A stretch of 5,646 bases of DNA from Frankiaceae bacterium (lineage in GTDB: Bacteria > Actinomycetota > Actinomycetes > JAVEEB01): contig JAVEEB010000225.1 in the NCBI GenBank assembly GCA_030840665.1, forward strand, positions 1 to 5,646, written 5' to 3'. Below the pieces are notes generated by a model. The model was not told the DNA's origin and did not search any database. It saw only the letters and a program-made list of their open reading frames with translations. Each line of letters begins with the position of its first letter. Position 1 is the stretch's first letter. Of this stretch, positions 1 to 5,646 are shown piece after piece. The translations under genes and the position numbers were made by a program.

Positions 1-122
1 CCGGGCGCCAGACCCAATCGCAGGAGGCCCGGACCGTTCAGCTCCGGCTCGACCTCAGCGTCCCGGACGCCCGGAAGCGAGCGCAGTGCCGCGACGATCT
101 CGCGGTAGTCGCTCACGGTCAC
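1..122 (-). CDS. Partial CDS, N-terminal 40 residues of an unrecognised protein
   Basis: The minus strand reads from a GTG start at 122-120 through 40 codons without a stop and leaves the window at the left edge. A GGAG Shine-Dalgarno match (plus positions 128-131) lies 5 nt before this GTG, which favours it over a second GTG two codons later. The peptide begins MTVSDYREIVAALRSLPG and continues with a charged stretch and then LLRLGLAP. This suggests an amphipathic helix followed by a strand, and codon use is typical of the neighbouring genes. I do not recognise the family and assign no function. The gene follows ku on the same strand after about 105 nt, with a hairpin between them, so it may or may not be in the same transcript. 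That this is coding is inferred from the start signals and the composition; only a short piece is visible. Confidence 0.6.
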   Translation of the reverse strand, partial: MTVSDYREIVAALRSLPGVRDAEVEPELNGPGLLRLGLAP

Positions 123-153
123 GGTGGCTCCAGGCAATTGGTCGAAACGTATC

Positions 154-174
154 GAAGGTGGTCGACCCACCTTC
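154..174 (-). terminator. GC-rich hairpin downstream of ku, candidate terminator
   Basis: GAAGGTGG (154-161) pairs perfectly with CCACCTTC (167-174) around a 5-nt loop, giving an 8-bp stem. It lies 54 nt beyond the ku stop codon and 32 nt before the next minus-strand start. There is no proper U-tract: the minus strand continues GATACGTTTCG. It would therefore be a U-poor terminator of the sort proposed in actinobacteria, or alternatively an operator-like dyad for the downstream gene. Confidence 0.4.
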
Positions 175-227
175 AGTCTTTCGGCTGCTGGACAAGCGCT
201 CTTGAGACCCGCTAAGGGGCGACCCGC

Positions 228-1223
228 TCAGGCGGTCTTGCGAACGCGAGTCCCCTTGCCCGCCGCGGCCTCTTTCTTGGCCGCCGCCGTCTTCGACGGT
301 GCTGCCTTCTTGGCGGTGGTGGCCTTCTTGGCAGGCGCCGCCTTCTTGGCAGGCGCCGCCTTCGACGCAACTGCCTTCTTGGCAGCCGCGGCCTTGGCCG
401 GCGGGGCGGCGCTACTGCCTACGGGAGCGTCTGCGTCCGCGTCCCCGCGGTTGCGGCGGGCAGCGTCCACGCTCGCTTGCAGGGCGGCCATCAGATCCAC
501 GACCTGGCCCGTAGCGACGGGGGCGGCGGCGGGGGCGACGACCTCACGGCCGGCGACCTTCGCCTCGATGACTGCCTCGAGGGCCTCGCGGTAGGCGTCG
601 GAGTATTGGGACGGGTCGAAATCGCCCGACAACGTCTCGATCAGCGACAGTGCCATGGCGACCTCTTGCTGGCGAACCTCGATGTCGTCGTCGAGGAAGC
701 CGAAGTCGACCTCGCGGACTTCATCCGGCCAGAGCATGGTCTCCAGGACGAAGACGCCGTCGCGGACCCGCAACGTCGCCAGGGCCTCGCGGGAGCGCAA
801 TGCAATCTTGACGAGCCCCACGCGGCCGGACTGCTCCAGGGCGTCGCGGAGCAGGACGTACGGCTTCGTACCCGTCTTCTCCGGCTCGAGGTAGTACGAC
901 TTCTCGAAGTAGATGGGGTCGACCTGCTCGAGCGGGACGAACTCGAGGACGTCGATGACGCGGTTGGTCGTGAGCGGCAGGTCCGCGAAGTCCTCGTCCG
1001 TCAGGACGACGGTCTCGCCGCCGGGGAGCTCGTAGCCCTTGGCGATATCGCTGTACGGCACCTCTTCGCCGTCGACGGAACAGATCCTCTTGTACTTGAC
1101 CCGGCCGCCGTCCGCCGCGTGCACCTGGTGGAAGGCGACATCGCGCTGTTCGGTCGCCGAATACAGCTTCACGGGGATGGTCACGAGACCGAAGCTGATC
1201 GAGCCCTTCCAGATGCTGCGCAT
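228..1223 (-). CDS. ku: Ku, DNA end-binding protein of bacterial NHEJ
   Basis: Bacterial Ku forms a homodimeric ring that threads onto double-strand break ends and recruits and stimulates LigD. I chose the ATG at 1223-1221 (331 aa) because the family almost invariably begins M-R-x-I-W-x-G-S-I-x-F-G-L-V, which is what follows here (MRSIWKGSISFGLVTIPVK). An in-frame TTG at 1250 with AGGA 7 nt upstream would add nine residues and cannot be excluded. Other family landmarks are FHQVH, KRIC, VLEFVPLEQVDPIYF, YYLEP, YVLLRDAL and the LWPDE motif, together spanning roughly residues 1-225. The segment VVDLMAALQASVDAARRNRG (241-260) corresponds to the C-terminal helix conserved in bacterial Ku. After it comes a basic low-complexity tail (about 277-331) of repeated AAPAKK-type units, resembling histone H1 or the Lys-rich Ku tails of mycobacteria and other actinobacteria. 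The tail probably binds DNA. The gene lies 116 nt downstream of the beta-helix hydrolase gene on the same strand. Partner gene ligD is on the opposite strand, about 3.3 kb away. Confidence 0.96.
   Translation of the reverse strand: MRSIWKGSISFGLVTIPVKLYSATEQRDVAFHQVHAADGGRVKYKRICSVDGEEVPYSDIAKGYELPGGETVVLTDEDFADLPLTTNRVIDVLEFVPLEQVDPIYFEKSYYLEPEKTGTKPYVLLRDALEQSGRVGLVKIALRSREALATLRVRDGVFVLETMLWPDEVREVDFGFLDDDIEVRQQEVAMALSLIETLSGDFDPSQYSDAYREALEAVIEAKVAGREVVAPAAAPVATGQVVDLMAALQASVDAARRNRGDADADAPVGSSAAPPAKAAAAKKAVASKAAPAKKAAPAKKATTAKKAAPSKTAAAKKEAAAGKGTRVRKTA
323..358 (-). repeat. Perfect 18-bp tandem repeat in the ku tail
   Basis: The 18-bp unit CCTTCTTGGCAGGCGCCG occurs twice in perfect tandem (323-340 and 341-358, plus-strand reading). 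Shorter degenerate CTTCTTGGC copies lie on both sides (from about 272 to 390). Each unit encodes six residues of the Ala/Lys-rich Ku tail, so copy-number change would lengthen or shorten the tail without shifting the frame. Confidence 0.85.
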
Positions 1224-1249
1224 GCCAGTCCGTTCCGCCGGGGACGCCA

Positions 1250-1302
1250 AGGACGCGTCCTACAAGGAACATTCCCGCACGACAGGGAATCGATCAACTC
1301 AA
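1250..1302 (-). promoter_or_regulatory. ku leader: two palindromes and a weak promoter candidate
   Basis: The stretch upstream of ku contains a perfect 12-bp palindrome, AGGACGCGTCCT (1250-1261). It also has an inverted repeat with ATTCCC and GGGAAT arms around 8 nt (1271-1290). On the minus strand a weak sigma-70-like pair can be drawn: TTGATC (1297-1292), a 17-nt spacer, then GAATGT (1274-1269). The second dyad would cover the spacer and part of the -10 element, as an operator would. The 12-bp palindrome overlaps the AGGA that would serve the alternative TTG start. No GAAC-N4-GTTC LexA box is seen. The dyads are visible directly; the promoter assignment is inference. Confidence 0.35.
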
Positions 1303-1339
1303 TGTCGCTTGTTTTGCGAGCCAACCCCGGCAGCGGCCG

Positions 1340-4309
1340 TTACTTGAGGACCTCGACCTCGGCGAGCTGAGCGGCCGCCCAGCCCGTGTTGGCCGACACC
1401 GTGAGCTTGATGAAACGGGCCGTCGTCGGGCTGAGCACGATCGTGGCCTTGTTGCCGCCCTTCTCCGGGTCGAGCCGGTACGGGGCCGCCTTCTTGGCAA
1501 CCGTGAAGGTCGTCCCGTCGTTGCTGACGAGCACCGCCACGGTCTCGTCGCGCGCTCCCCAGTCCTTCGCCGGCGGGACGCTGATCACGACCTTGGTGAA
1601 CGCGGTCGCCGCACCGAGGTCGATGGTGATCGACTGCGGGAAGGCCTTGTTCGTGCTTTCCCAGTACGACGAGCTGTTGCCGTCCGTCGCGTTCGACGCG
1701 GGGAAGCCGGCGTTGTCGCCCGTCGAGGTCGCCTTCTTGTCGGCGGCGAGGTTGCCGCTCGCGTTGGCCGTGGCCGTGCCGGTGACCGCGATCTGCACGG
1801 GAGGCGCGCTGCTGGACACGGTGACCGAGCCGGTCCGGTCCCCGGCGGCGCTCGGCAGGAAGGTGACGGTCACGGTGCAGCCCGCTCCCGCGGCCAGCGT
1901 TGCCGGGCAGTCACTGGTCGCACTGAAGTCGCCGAGAGCGCCGACCGAGACACCGCTGACCGTGTCGCTGCCGGTGTTCTTGACCTCGATGGTCTGCCCC
2001 GCACTGGCGGCTCCGGACGCGGTGCCGGCAAAGGTGAGGGTGGCGGGCGTCGCAGTGACGGCCCAGGTGCTCGTCGTACCGACTCCGAGTTTGTACGACG
2101 CTGTGTGTGACTGCGCACCCTTGCCGGTGACCGTGAGGTCGTAGTGACCGGGTGCTGCGGTGGCGGTCGTCGCGACGGTCATCAGCGAGTGACCCCCCGC
2201 GGTGACGGTGGCCGGGCTGAAGGTGACGGTGACGCCGGCCGGTGCGCCCGCGGCGCTCAGTTCGACGGCGCCGGGCGCCCCCGCCGCCACTGACGTCCAG
2301 ACCGTGGTGGTGCTCGATTGCCCGGCGACGACGTCGCCCGCCGCGCTGTCGACGACGACGGAGAAATCGGCGGCGCCTGCTGCGGGCGCTTCCGTGTAGG
2401 TGGGGGCGTTGCTCTGCCCCGGGTCGCAGCCTTGCTTCTCCCAGCCGGTGTTGCCACCGCCATCGGTGAACGTGAACTTGTTGCCGGCGCAGCCGGCGTT
2501 GCTGCCGCCGACGCCGAGGGCCTTCGCGACGACGTTCTTCACGGTCGCGGATCCGGTGGCGTCACCGACGAGGGCGTACGTGCCGGCGCCGTCGATGGTG
2601 ACGTTCTCCAGCGAGACGTTCGTGATGCCGGAGCCCTTGAACAGGACACCGACGTACGCGGAGTCGATAAGTGAGGTGTCCTTGACGGAAATGGCCGCGC
2701 CCATGTCCTCGTCGAGGGCCCAGAACCAGATCGCGCCGATACCGATGCCGGACCCGCCGTCGACCGCGGAGGAGCGCAGGACGGTGTTGCGTTCGAGCTT
2801 CGTCGTGCCCGCGAGCGGGGTCGCCGTGAAGCGGTTGCCGACGTGGATGCCGCCGCCTTCGTTCTGGATGTCGGAGATGACGTTGTCGGTGGCGGAGTTG
2901 CTCTCGCCGCCGTAGATGGCGATGCCGTTCGCGAGCAGTGGCACCTCGATGGTGTTGAACGAGATGACGTTGTTGCGGTCGGCGTTCTTCTCCGCCCACG
3001 TGGCGATCGCGTCGTCGCCCGTGTTCCGGATGAAGTTGCCCGTGATCGTCGTGTCCTCGATGCCGTTGTGCAGGTTGATGCCGTCGGCCGTCACGTTGTC
3101 GATGCGATTGCCCGTGATGGACAGACCCTTGAAGGGGCCGTCAAGCCACAGGCCGACCTTGGTGTGCTCGATCCACAGGTTGGTGATGGTGGACCCGCCG
3201 CCGATTGCGCCGCCGATGCCGTTCACCTGCGCTGAGTCGTCGCGGATGTTGATCGTGCCGAGGATCGAGAAGTCGGACAGGTGGACGTTCGTGCTGCCCT
3301 TGGGCGCGGTCTTGCCGTAGAACCCGACGCCGTCACCGGTGACGACCGAGTACCAGGGGCCGGCTCCGACGACCGTGACGTTGTTGACGCTGATGTGCTC
3401 GTTGATCTGGAAGGTGCCGGCCGGGATCCAGACGACCTGGCCCTTGGCAACGCCCTGGGCGATCGCGTCGTTGAACGCCTTCGCGGAGTCCTTGGCGCCC
3501 GACGGGTCCGCGCCGAGGTCGACGACGGAGACCGACCCTGCCGGCTGCGCCGCGGCGGGGGCGACCTGCTCGAAGTCAGCGAGGTCGATCGTGTACGTCT
3601 TCGCCAGGTCCGCGGCGTCGATCTGGAGGCGCACCTTCGCACCCGCCGGCAGGTCCTGCCCGAGGAGCGCGTGGGTCTCGTCGTACAGGTGATGGGGGTT
3701 CGAGCCCGGCGCGTTGATGAAGGGGAAGTTGCCGTAGAACCACGAGTACCGGTTGGTGAGATCGAGGCTCTTGAGCTTCGCGCCGTTGGCGTAGACGGAC
3801 AGGGTCGCGTTGTAGTCGCCGCCGTCCGTCGAGTCCGGAATGCTGTAACGGACGTTGATGGAGTTGGCGGGTGCCGTCAGGGTGAACTCGACGTACTGAC
3901 CCTTGCCCGCGAGTGTCACGGCACGGCGTCCGACACCCTCGCCGGCCAACGTGTCACGGCTGAAATCCTTCGCGAGTACGGCGCCGTTGGTCGCGGCGAG
4001 CTCGGCCTGCTGTTCGACGAACGGAACGCGGGCGCCGCGACCAGCAGTGAGGTACGGCGCGGAGCCGGCGATGCTCACGGCGTCGGCATTGACCGCGGCC
4101 GACGTCCCAGTGCCTGCGGTGCCGGTCGCGGTCGATGTTGCCGACGGGGACCCCGGGCTGCTGCGGAAGGCGAAGAATCCCCCGATGCCGAGGGCGACCA
4201 GCGCCACGGCGATCCCGACGGCGAGGAGGACGGCGGACGCGCCCCGCTCAGGCGAAGACGCGCGGCGAGCGCGTGAGGAGGCAAGCGGCAGCCGGGCGGC
4301 ACGGGACAT
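1340..4309 (-). CDS. Membrane-anchored GH87-like alpha-1,3-glucanase/mycodextranase, multidomain
   Basis: This is a 989-residue protein counted from ATG 4309-4307, which has AAGTGAG (4317-4323) 7 nt upstream. Two earlier in-frame ATGs (4387, 4336) lack such a site and would add a basic leader. Domains in order: a short basic cytoplasmic N-terminus; one hydrophobic segment (about 24-48) with no clear AxA cleavage site, suggesting a signal anchor; a Ser/Thr/Ala/Gly linker (49-80); a CBM35/CBM6-like carbohydrate-binding beta-sandwich (about 95-248); and a right-handed parallel beta-helix (about 259-600). The helix starts VVDLGADPSGAKDSAKAFNDAI, typical of pectate-lyase-fold hydrolases, and contains TADGINLHNG and RNTGDDAIATW. 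Asp409, Asp432 and Asp433 match the acidic cluster expected of GH87. Then follow a Cys607/Cys628 pair, an Ig-like domain (648-743), an ASH/HYDIN-type choice-of-anchor Ig domain (748-848) and a C-terminal F5/8 type C discoidin/CBM32 domain (853-989). Likely role: hydrolysis of alpha-1,3-linked glucan (fungal wall or bacterial mutan) at the outer cell surface. The beta-helix and accessory domains are secure; GH87 rather than another beta-helix family, and the exact substrate, are inference from recalled family features. Confidence 0.8.
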   Translation of the reverse strand: MSRAARLPLASSRARRASSPERGASAVLLAVGIAVALVALGIGGFFAFRSSPGSPSATSTATGTAGTGTSAAVNADAVSIAGSAPYLTAGRGARVPFVEQQAELAATNGAVLAKDFSRDTLAGEGVGRRAVTLAGKGQYVEFTLTAPANSINVRYSIPDSTDGGDYNATLSVYANGAKLKSLDLTNRYSWFYGNFPFINAPGSNPHHLYDETHALLGQDLPAGAKVRLQIDAADLAKTYTIDLADFEQVAPAAAQPAGSVSVVDLGADPSGAKDSAKAFNDAIAQGVAKGQVVWIPAGTFQINEHISVNNVTVVGAGPWYSVVTGDGVGFYGKTAPKGSTNVHLSDFSILGTINIRDDSAQVNGIGGAIGGGSTITNLWIEHTKVGLWLDGPFKGLSITGNRIDNVTADGINLHNGIEDTTITGNFIRNTGDDAIATWAEKNADRNNVISFNTIEVPLLANGIAIYGGESNSATDNVISDIQNEGGGIHVGNRFTATPLAGTTKLERNTVLRSSAVDGGSGIGIGAIWFWALDEDMGAAISVKDTSLIDSAYVGVLFKGSGITNVSLENVTIDGAGTYALVGDATGSATVKNVVAKALGVGGSNAGCAGNKFTFTDGGGNTGWEKQGCDPGQSNAPTYTEAPAAGAADFSVVVDSAAGDVVAGQSSTTTVWTSVAAGAPGAVELSAAGAPAGVTVTFSPATVTAGGHSLMTVATTATAAPGHYDLTVTGKGAQSHTASYKLGVGTTSTWAVTATPATLTFAGTASGAASAGQTIEVKNTGSDTVSGVSVGALGDFSATSDCPATLAAGAGCTVTVTFLPSAAGDRTGSVTVSSSAPPVQIAVTGTATANASGNLAADKKATSTGDNAGFPASNATDGNSSSYWESTNKAFPQSITIDLGAATAFTKVVISVPPAKDWGARDETVAVLVSNDGTTFTVAKKAAPYRLDPEKGGNKATIVLSPTTARFIKLTVSANTGWAAAQLAEVEVLK

Positions 4310-4316
4310 CAACAAA

Positions 4317-4323
4317 CTCACTT
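4317..4323 (-). promoter_or_regulatory. Ribosome binding site deciding the hydrolase start
   Basis: The minus strand reads AAGTGAG, then 7 nt (TTTGTTG), then ATG at 4309. It is one base from the AAGGAG-type consensus and is the only credible site among the three in-frame ATGs (4387, 4336, 4309). Confidence 0.6.
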
Positions 4324-4349
4324 TCGGGCGGGCCATTCGGGCGGGCCAT
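4324..4349. repeat. Perfect 13-bp tandem duplication in the hydrolase 5' leader
   Basis: TCGGGCGGGCCAT occurs twice in immediate tandem (4324-4336 and 4337-4349, plus reading). On the minus strand each copy starts with ATG, and the second copy ends next to the AAGTGAG ribosome binding site. Because 13 is not a multiple of three, the two ATGs are in different frames and only the 4336 one is in frame with the hydrolase. It fits a replication-slippage duplication or a repeated regulatory site. Confidence 0.85.
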
Positions 4350-4550
4350 GGGCGCCGGGGGACGCCGACGTGCTGACACAATCGCACGGATATGGCCTAG
4401 TCGCGCAAGAATCTCTCGGCGAATCGCAAGAACCGGCCTTCACGGCGCCGCAAACCGGACAGGTATGCCTGCGGGCGGGCGCCCGGAGCGCGCAGCGCAG
4501 GCGGCTTCACGAGCGGCTTCGCGGGCCCGGCACCGGGTATTTCAGGACTC

Positions 4551-5646
4551 ATGTCGCCCTCACTCGACGTCTACCGGAGCAAGCGCGACTTCTCGCGTAC
4601 GACGGAGCCACGCGGCACCCCCGGCGATTCGACGCAGGACGGCCCGCGGTTCGTCCTCCAGGAGCACCACGCCACGGCGCTGCACTGGGACCTGCGCCTG
4701 GAGCGGAACGGCGTCGGCCCGTCCTGGGCGCTTCCCAAAGGCATGCCGCTGGAGAAGGGCGTCAACCACCTGGCTGTCCAGACAGAGGACCACCCGCTGT
4801 CGTACTTCTCGTTCGACGGTTCCATCCCCGAGGGCCAGTACGGCGGGGGCCGCGTCATCGTGTGGGATGCGGGCACCTACGAGCTGCACGAGTGGACCGA
4901 TGACAAGGTGTCCTTCACGGTGCACGGCCGCCGCGTCGACGGGCGCTACACGCTGTTTCGTACGAAGGGAAAGCAGTGGATGATCCGGCTCAAAGCTGAG
5001 CAGCCGCCGGGCGCGCCCGACTACACACCGATGCCGGAGCTCGTGCGGCCGATGCTGGCCTCCGCCGGCACGCTCCCCGCCAAGGACGAAGGCTGGGCGT
5101 ATGAGATGAAGTGGGACGGTGTGCGGGCCGTGGTCTACGTCGACGGCGGCCGCGCTCGCGTGCTGACGCGCAACGACCGCGAGGTGTCCGCCACGTATCC
5201 GGAGCTGCGCGCGATGGCCGAGTCACTCGGCGGGACGCGGGTCGTGCTGGACGGGGAGGTCGTGGCGTTCGACGAGCTTGGCCGGCCCAACTTCGGATCG
5301 CTGCAAGCGCGCATGCACGTGGCGCGGCCGACACCCGCTTTGCTCCACGACGTCCCGGTGAGTTATTTGGCGTTCGATGTCCTGTACCTGGACGGCGCGA
5401 TCCTGACCGGCGAGCCGTATGCGCGACGCCGGGAGATCCTCGAATCGCTCGACTTGCAAGGCCCTTCGTGGACGGTGCCGCCTTCCTTCCCGGGGCCGGG
5501 GGCCGACGTCTTCGCGGCCAGCAGGTCCCAAGGCCTCGAGGGCGTGCTCATCAAGCGGCTGGACTCCCTCTACTACCCCGGCAAGCGGTCCGACAGCTGG
5601 CTGAAGGTCAAGCACCTCCGCACGCAGAGTTGCGTGATCGGTGGCT
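4551..5646 (+). CDS. ligD: LigD: 3'-phosphoesterase plus ATP-dependent DNA ligase, C-terminus cut by window end
   Basis: LigD is the NHEJ end-processing and sealing enzyme that acts with Ku. The reading frame is open for 365 codons from ATG 4551 to the right edge. The start is supported by the family-typical opening (LDVYRSKRDFSRTTEPRG); the only ribosome site is a weak AGGA (4544-4547) just 3 nt away. The phosphoesterase (PE) domain (about 1-155) has QEHHATALHWDLRLE, giving His39, His45, Asp47 and Arg49, then His81 in TEDHPLSY. This matches the spacing of the metal- and phosphate-binding residues known in Pseudomonas LigD. IPEGQYGGG (92-100) is another PE signature. The ligase domain starts near 160: motif I is EMKWDGVR with nucleotidyl lysine Lys187. 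LDGEVVAFDELGRPNF holds Glu236 of motif III, FDVLYLDG (275-282) is IIIa, EGVLIKR (330-336) is IV and WLKVK (350-354) is V. All residues needed for adenylation are present. The OB-fold and any C-terminal polymerase domain lie beyond the window. No polymerase/primase domain precedes PE, unlike the mycobacterial Pol-PE-Lig order. Confidence 0.95.
   Translation, partial: MSPSLDVYRSKRDFSRTTEPRGTPGDSTQDGPRFVLQEHHATALHWDLRLERNGVGPSWALPKGMPLEKGVNHLAVQTEDHPLSYFSFDGSIPEGQYGGGRVIVWDAGTYELHEWTDDKVSFTVHGRRVDGRYTLFRTKGKQWMIRLKAEQPPGAPDYTPMPELVRPMLASAGTLPAKDEGWAYEMKWDGVRAVVYVDGGRARVLTRNDREVSATYPELRAMAESLGGTRVVLDGEVVAFDELGRPNFGSLQARMHVARPTPALLHDVPVSYLAFDVLYLDGAILTGEPYARRREILESLDLQGPSWTVPPSFPGPGADVFAASRSQGLEGVLIKRLDSLYYPGKRSDSWLKVKHLRTQSCVIGG

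Larger units (their letters stand above)
4310..4550. promoter_or_regulatory. Divergent intergenic region between the hydrolase gene and ligD
   Basis: This 241-nt region must hold the start signals for both divergent genes. On the plus strand a weak pair CTGACA (4373-4378), 17 nt, CCTAGT (4396-4401) could serve ligD, but it is far from the start and poorly matched. I see no convincing promoter for the minus-strand gene. Other structure: the octamer CGCAAGAA occurs at 4404-4411 and 4425-4432, 21 bp (two helical turns) apart; CGGGCGCCCG (4476-4485) is a perfect palindrome, though expected by chance in DNA this GC-rich. No small gene is supported here. Confidence 0.5.

Noticed and set aside
206..228. 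Direct repeat GACCCGCT at 206-213 and 221-228 near the ku stop
   Set aside because: Eight bases, two copies, one overlapping the stop codon; too short to support an attachment site or target-site duplication.
1328..1339. Small stem CGGC/GCCG just after the hydrolase stop codon
   Set aside because: Only 4 bp of pairing and no following U-tract; expected by chance in DNA this GC-rich, so not called a terminator.
477..1370. Long plus-strand open frame (297 codons) opposite ku
   Set aside because: It mirrors the ku codons in antisense; its product is rich in Asp/Val/Arg/Leu without any recognisable domain, as expected for an antisense shadow in GC-rich DNA. ku has clear family motifs.
3281..4276. 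Plus-strand open frame of 331 codons opposite the hydrolase
   Set aside because: Antisense shadow: R/V/D/G-rich low-information product, while the minus strand encodes a coherent multidomain protein over the same bases.
4248..4349. 33-codon upstream reading frame from the ATG in the outer 13-bp repeat copy, overlapping the hydrolase start out of frame
   Set aside because: No ribosome binding site precedes it and the peptide is composed of codons forced by the overlapping gene; not enough to call a regulatory leader.
4310..4550. Possible insertion-sequence ends flanking the hydrolase gene
   Set aside because: I compared the sequence around 1251-1339 with 4310-4550 and saw no matching inverted or direct repeats and no transposase or integrase gene.
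4135..4983. Plus-strand open frame running into ligD in another phase
   Set aside because: It crosses the hydrolase N-terminus, the intergenic region and ligD out of frame; the product is Arg/Ala/Ser-rich and has no motif.

Overview
The window is GC-rich throughout, with strong G/C preference at third codon positions, GTG/TTG start candidates and an alanine/lysine-rich Ku tail. This fits a high-GC actinobacterium (Actinomycetota); I cannot name the genus from the sequence. It holds two complete genes and two partial ones, and no RNA genes, insertion sequences or CRISPR arrays that I can see.

Layout, left to right: (1) the first 40 codons of an unrecognised minus-strand gene running off the left edge (1-122); (2) a 105-nt gap with a compact GC-rich hairpin (154-174); (3) a complete minus-strand ku gene (228-1223); (4) a 116-nt ku leader with two palindromes and a weak promoter candidate; (5) a large minus-strand gene (1340-4309) for a membrane-anchored, multidomain parallel beta-helix protein that looks like a GH87 alpha-1,3-glucanase/mycodextranase; (6) a 241-nt divergent intergenic region with a perfect 13-bp tandem duplication; (7) the 5' part of a plus-strand ligD gene (4551 to the right edge) with a phosphoesterase domain followed by an ATP-dependent DNA ligase domain.

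Ku and LigD are the two core proteins of bacterial non-homologous end joining. Ku rings bind DNA ends and recruit LigD, which cleans the 3' ends and seals the break. Divergent neighbouring ku and ligD genes are known from mycobacteria. Here a gene of about 3 kb for an extracellular polysaccharide-degrading enzyme lies between them, on the same strand as ku. It has no evident link to DNA repair, so it looks like an insertion into an ancestral divergent repair locus. It now shares the divergent promoter region with ligD and may be co-transcribed into ku.

The repair genes and the beta-helix gene are ordinary families. The points most worth a second look are the position and anchoring of the glucanase-like protein, the tandem duplication in its leader, and the palindromes in front of ku.
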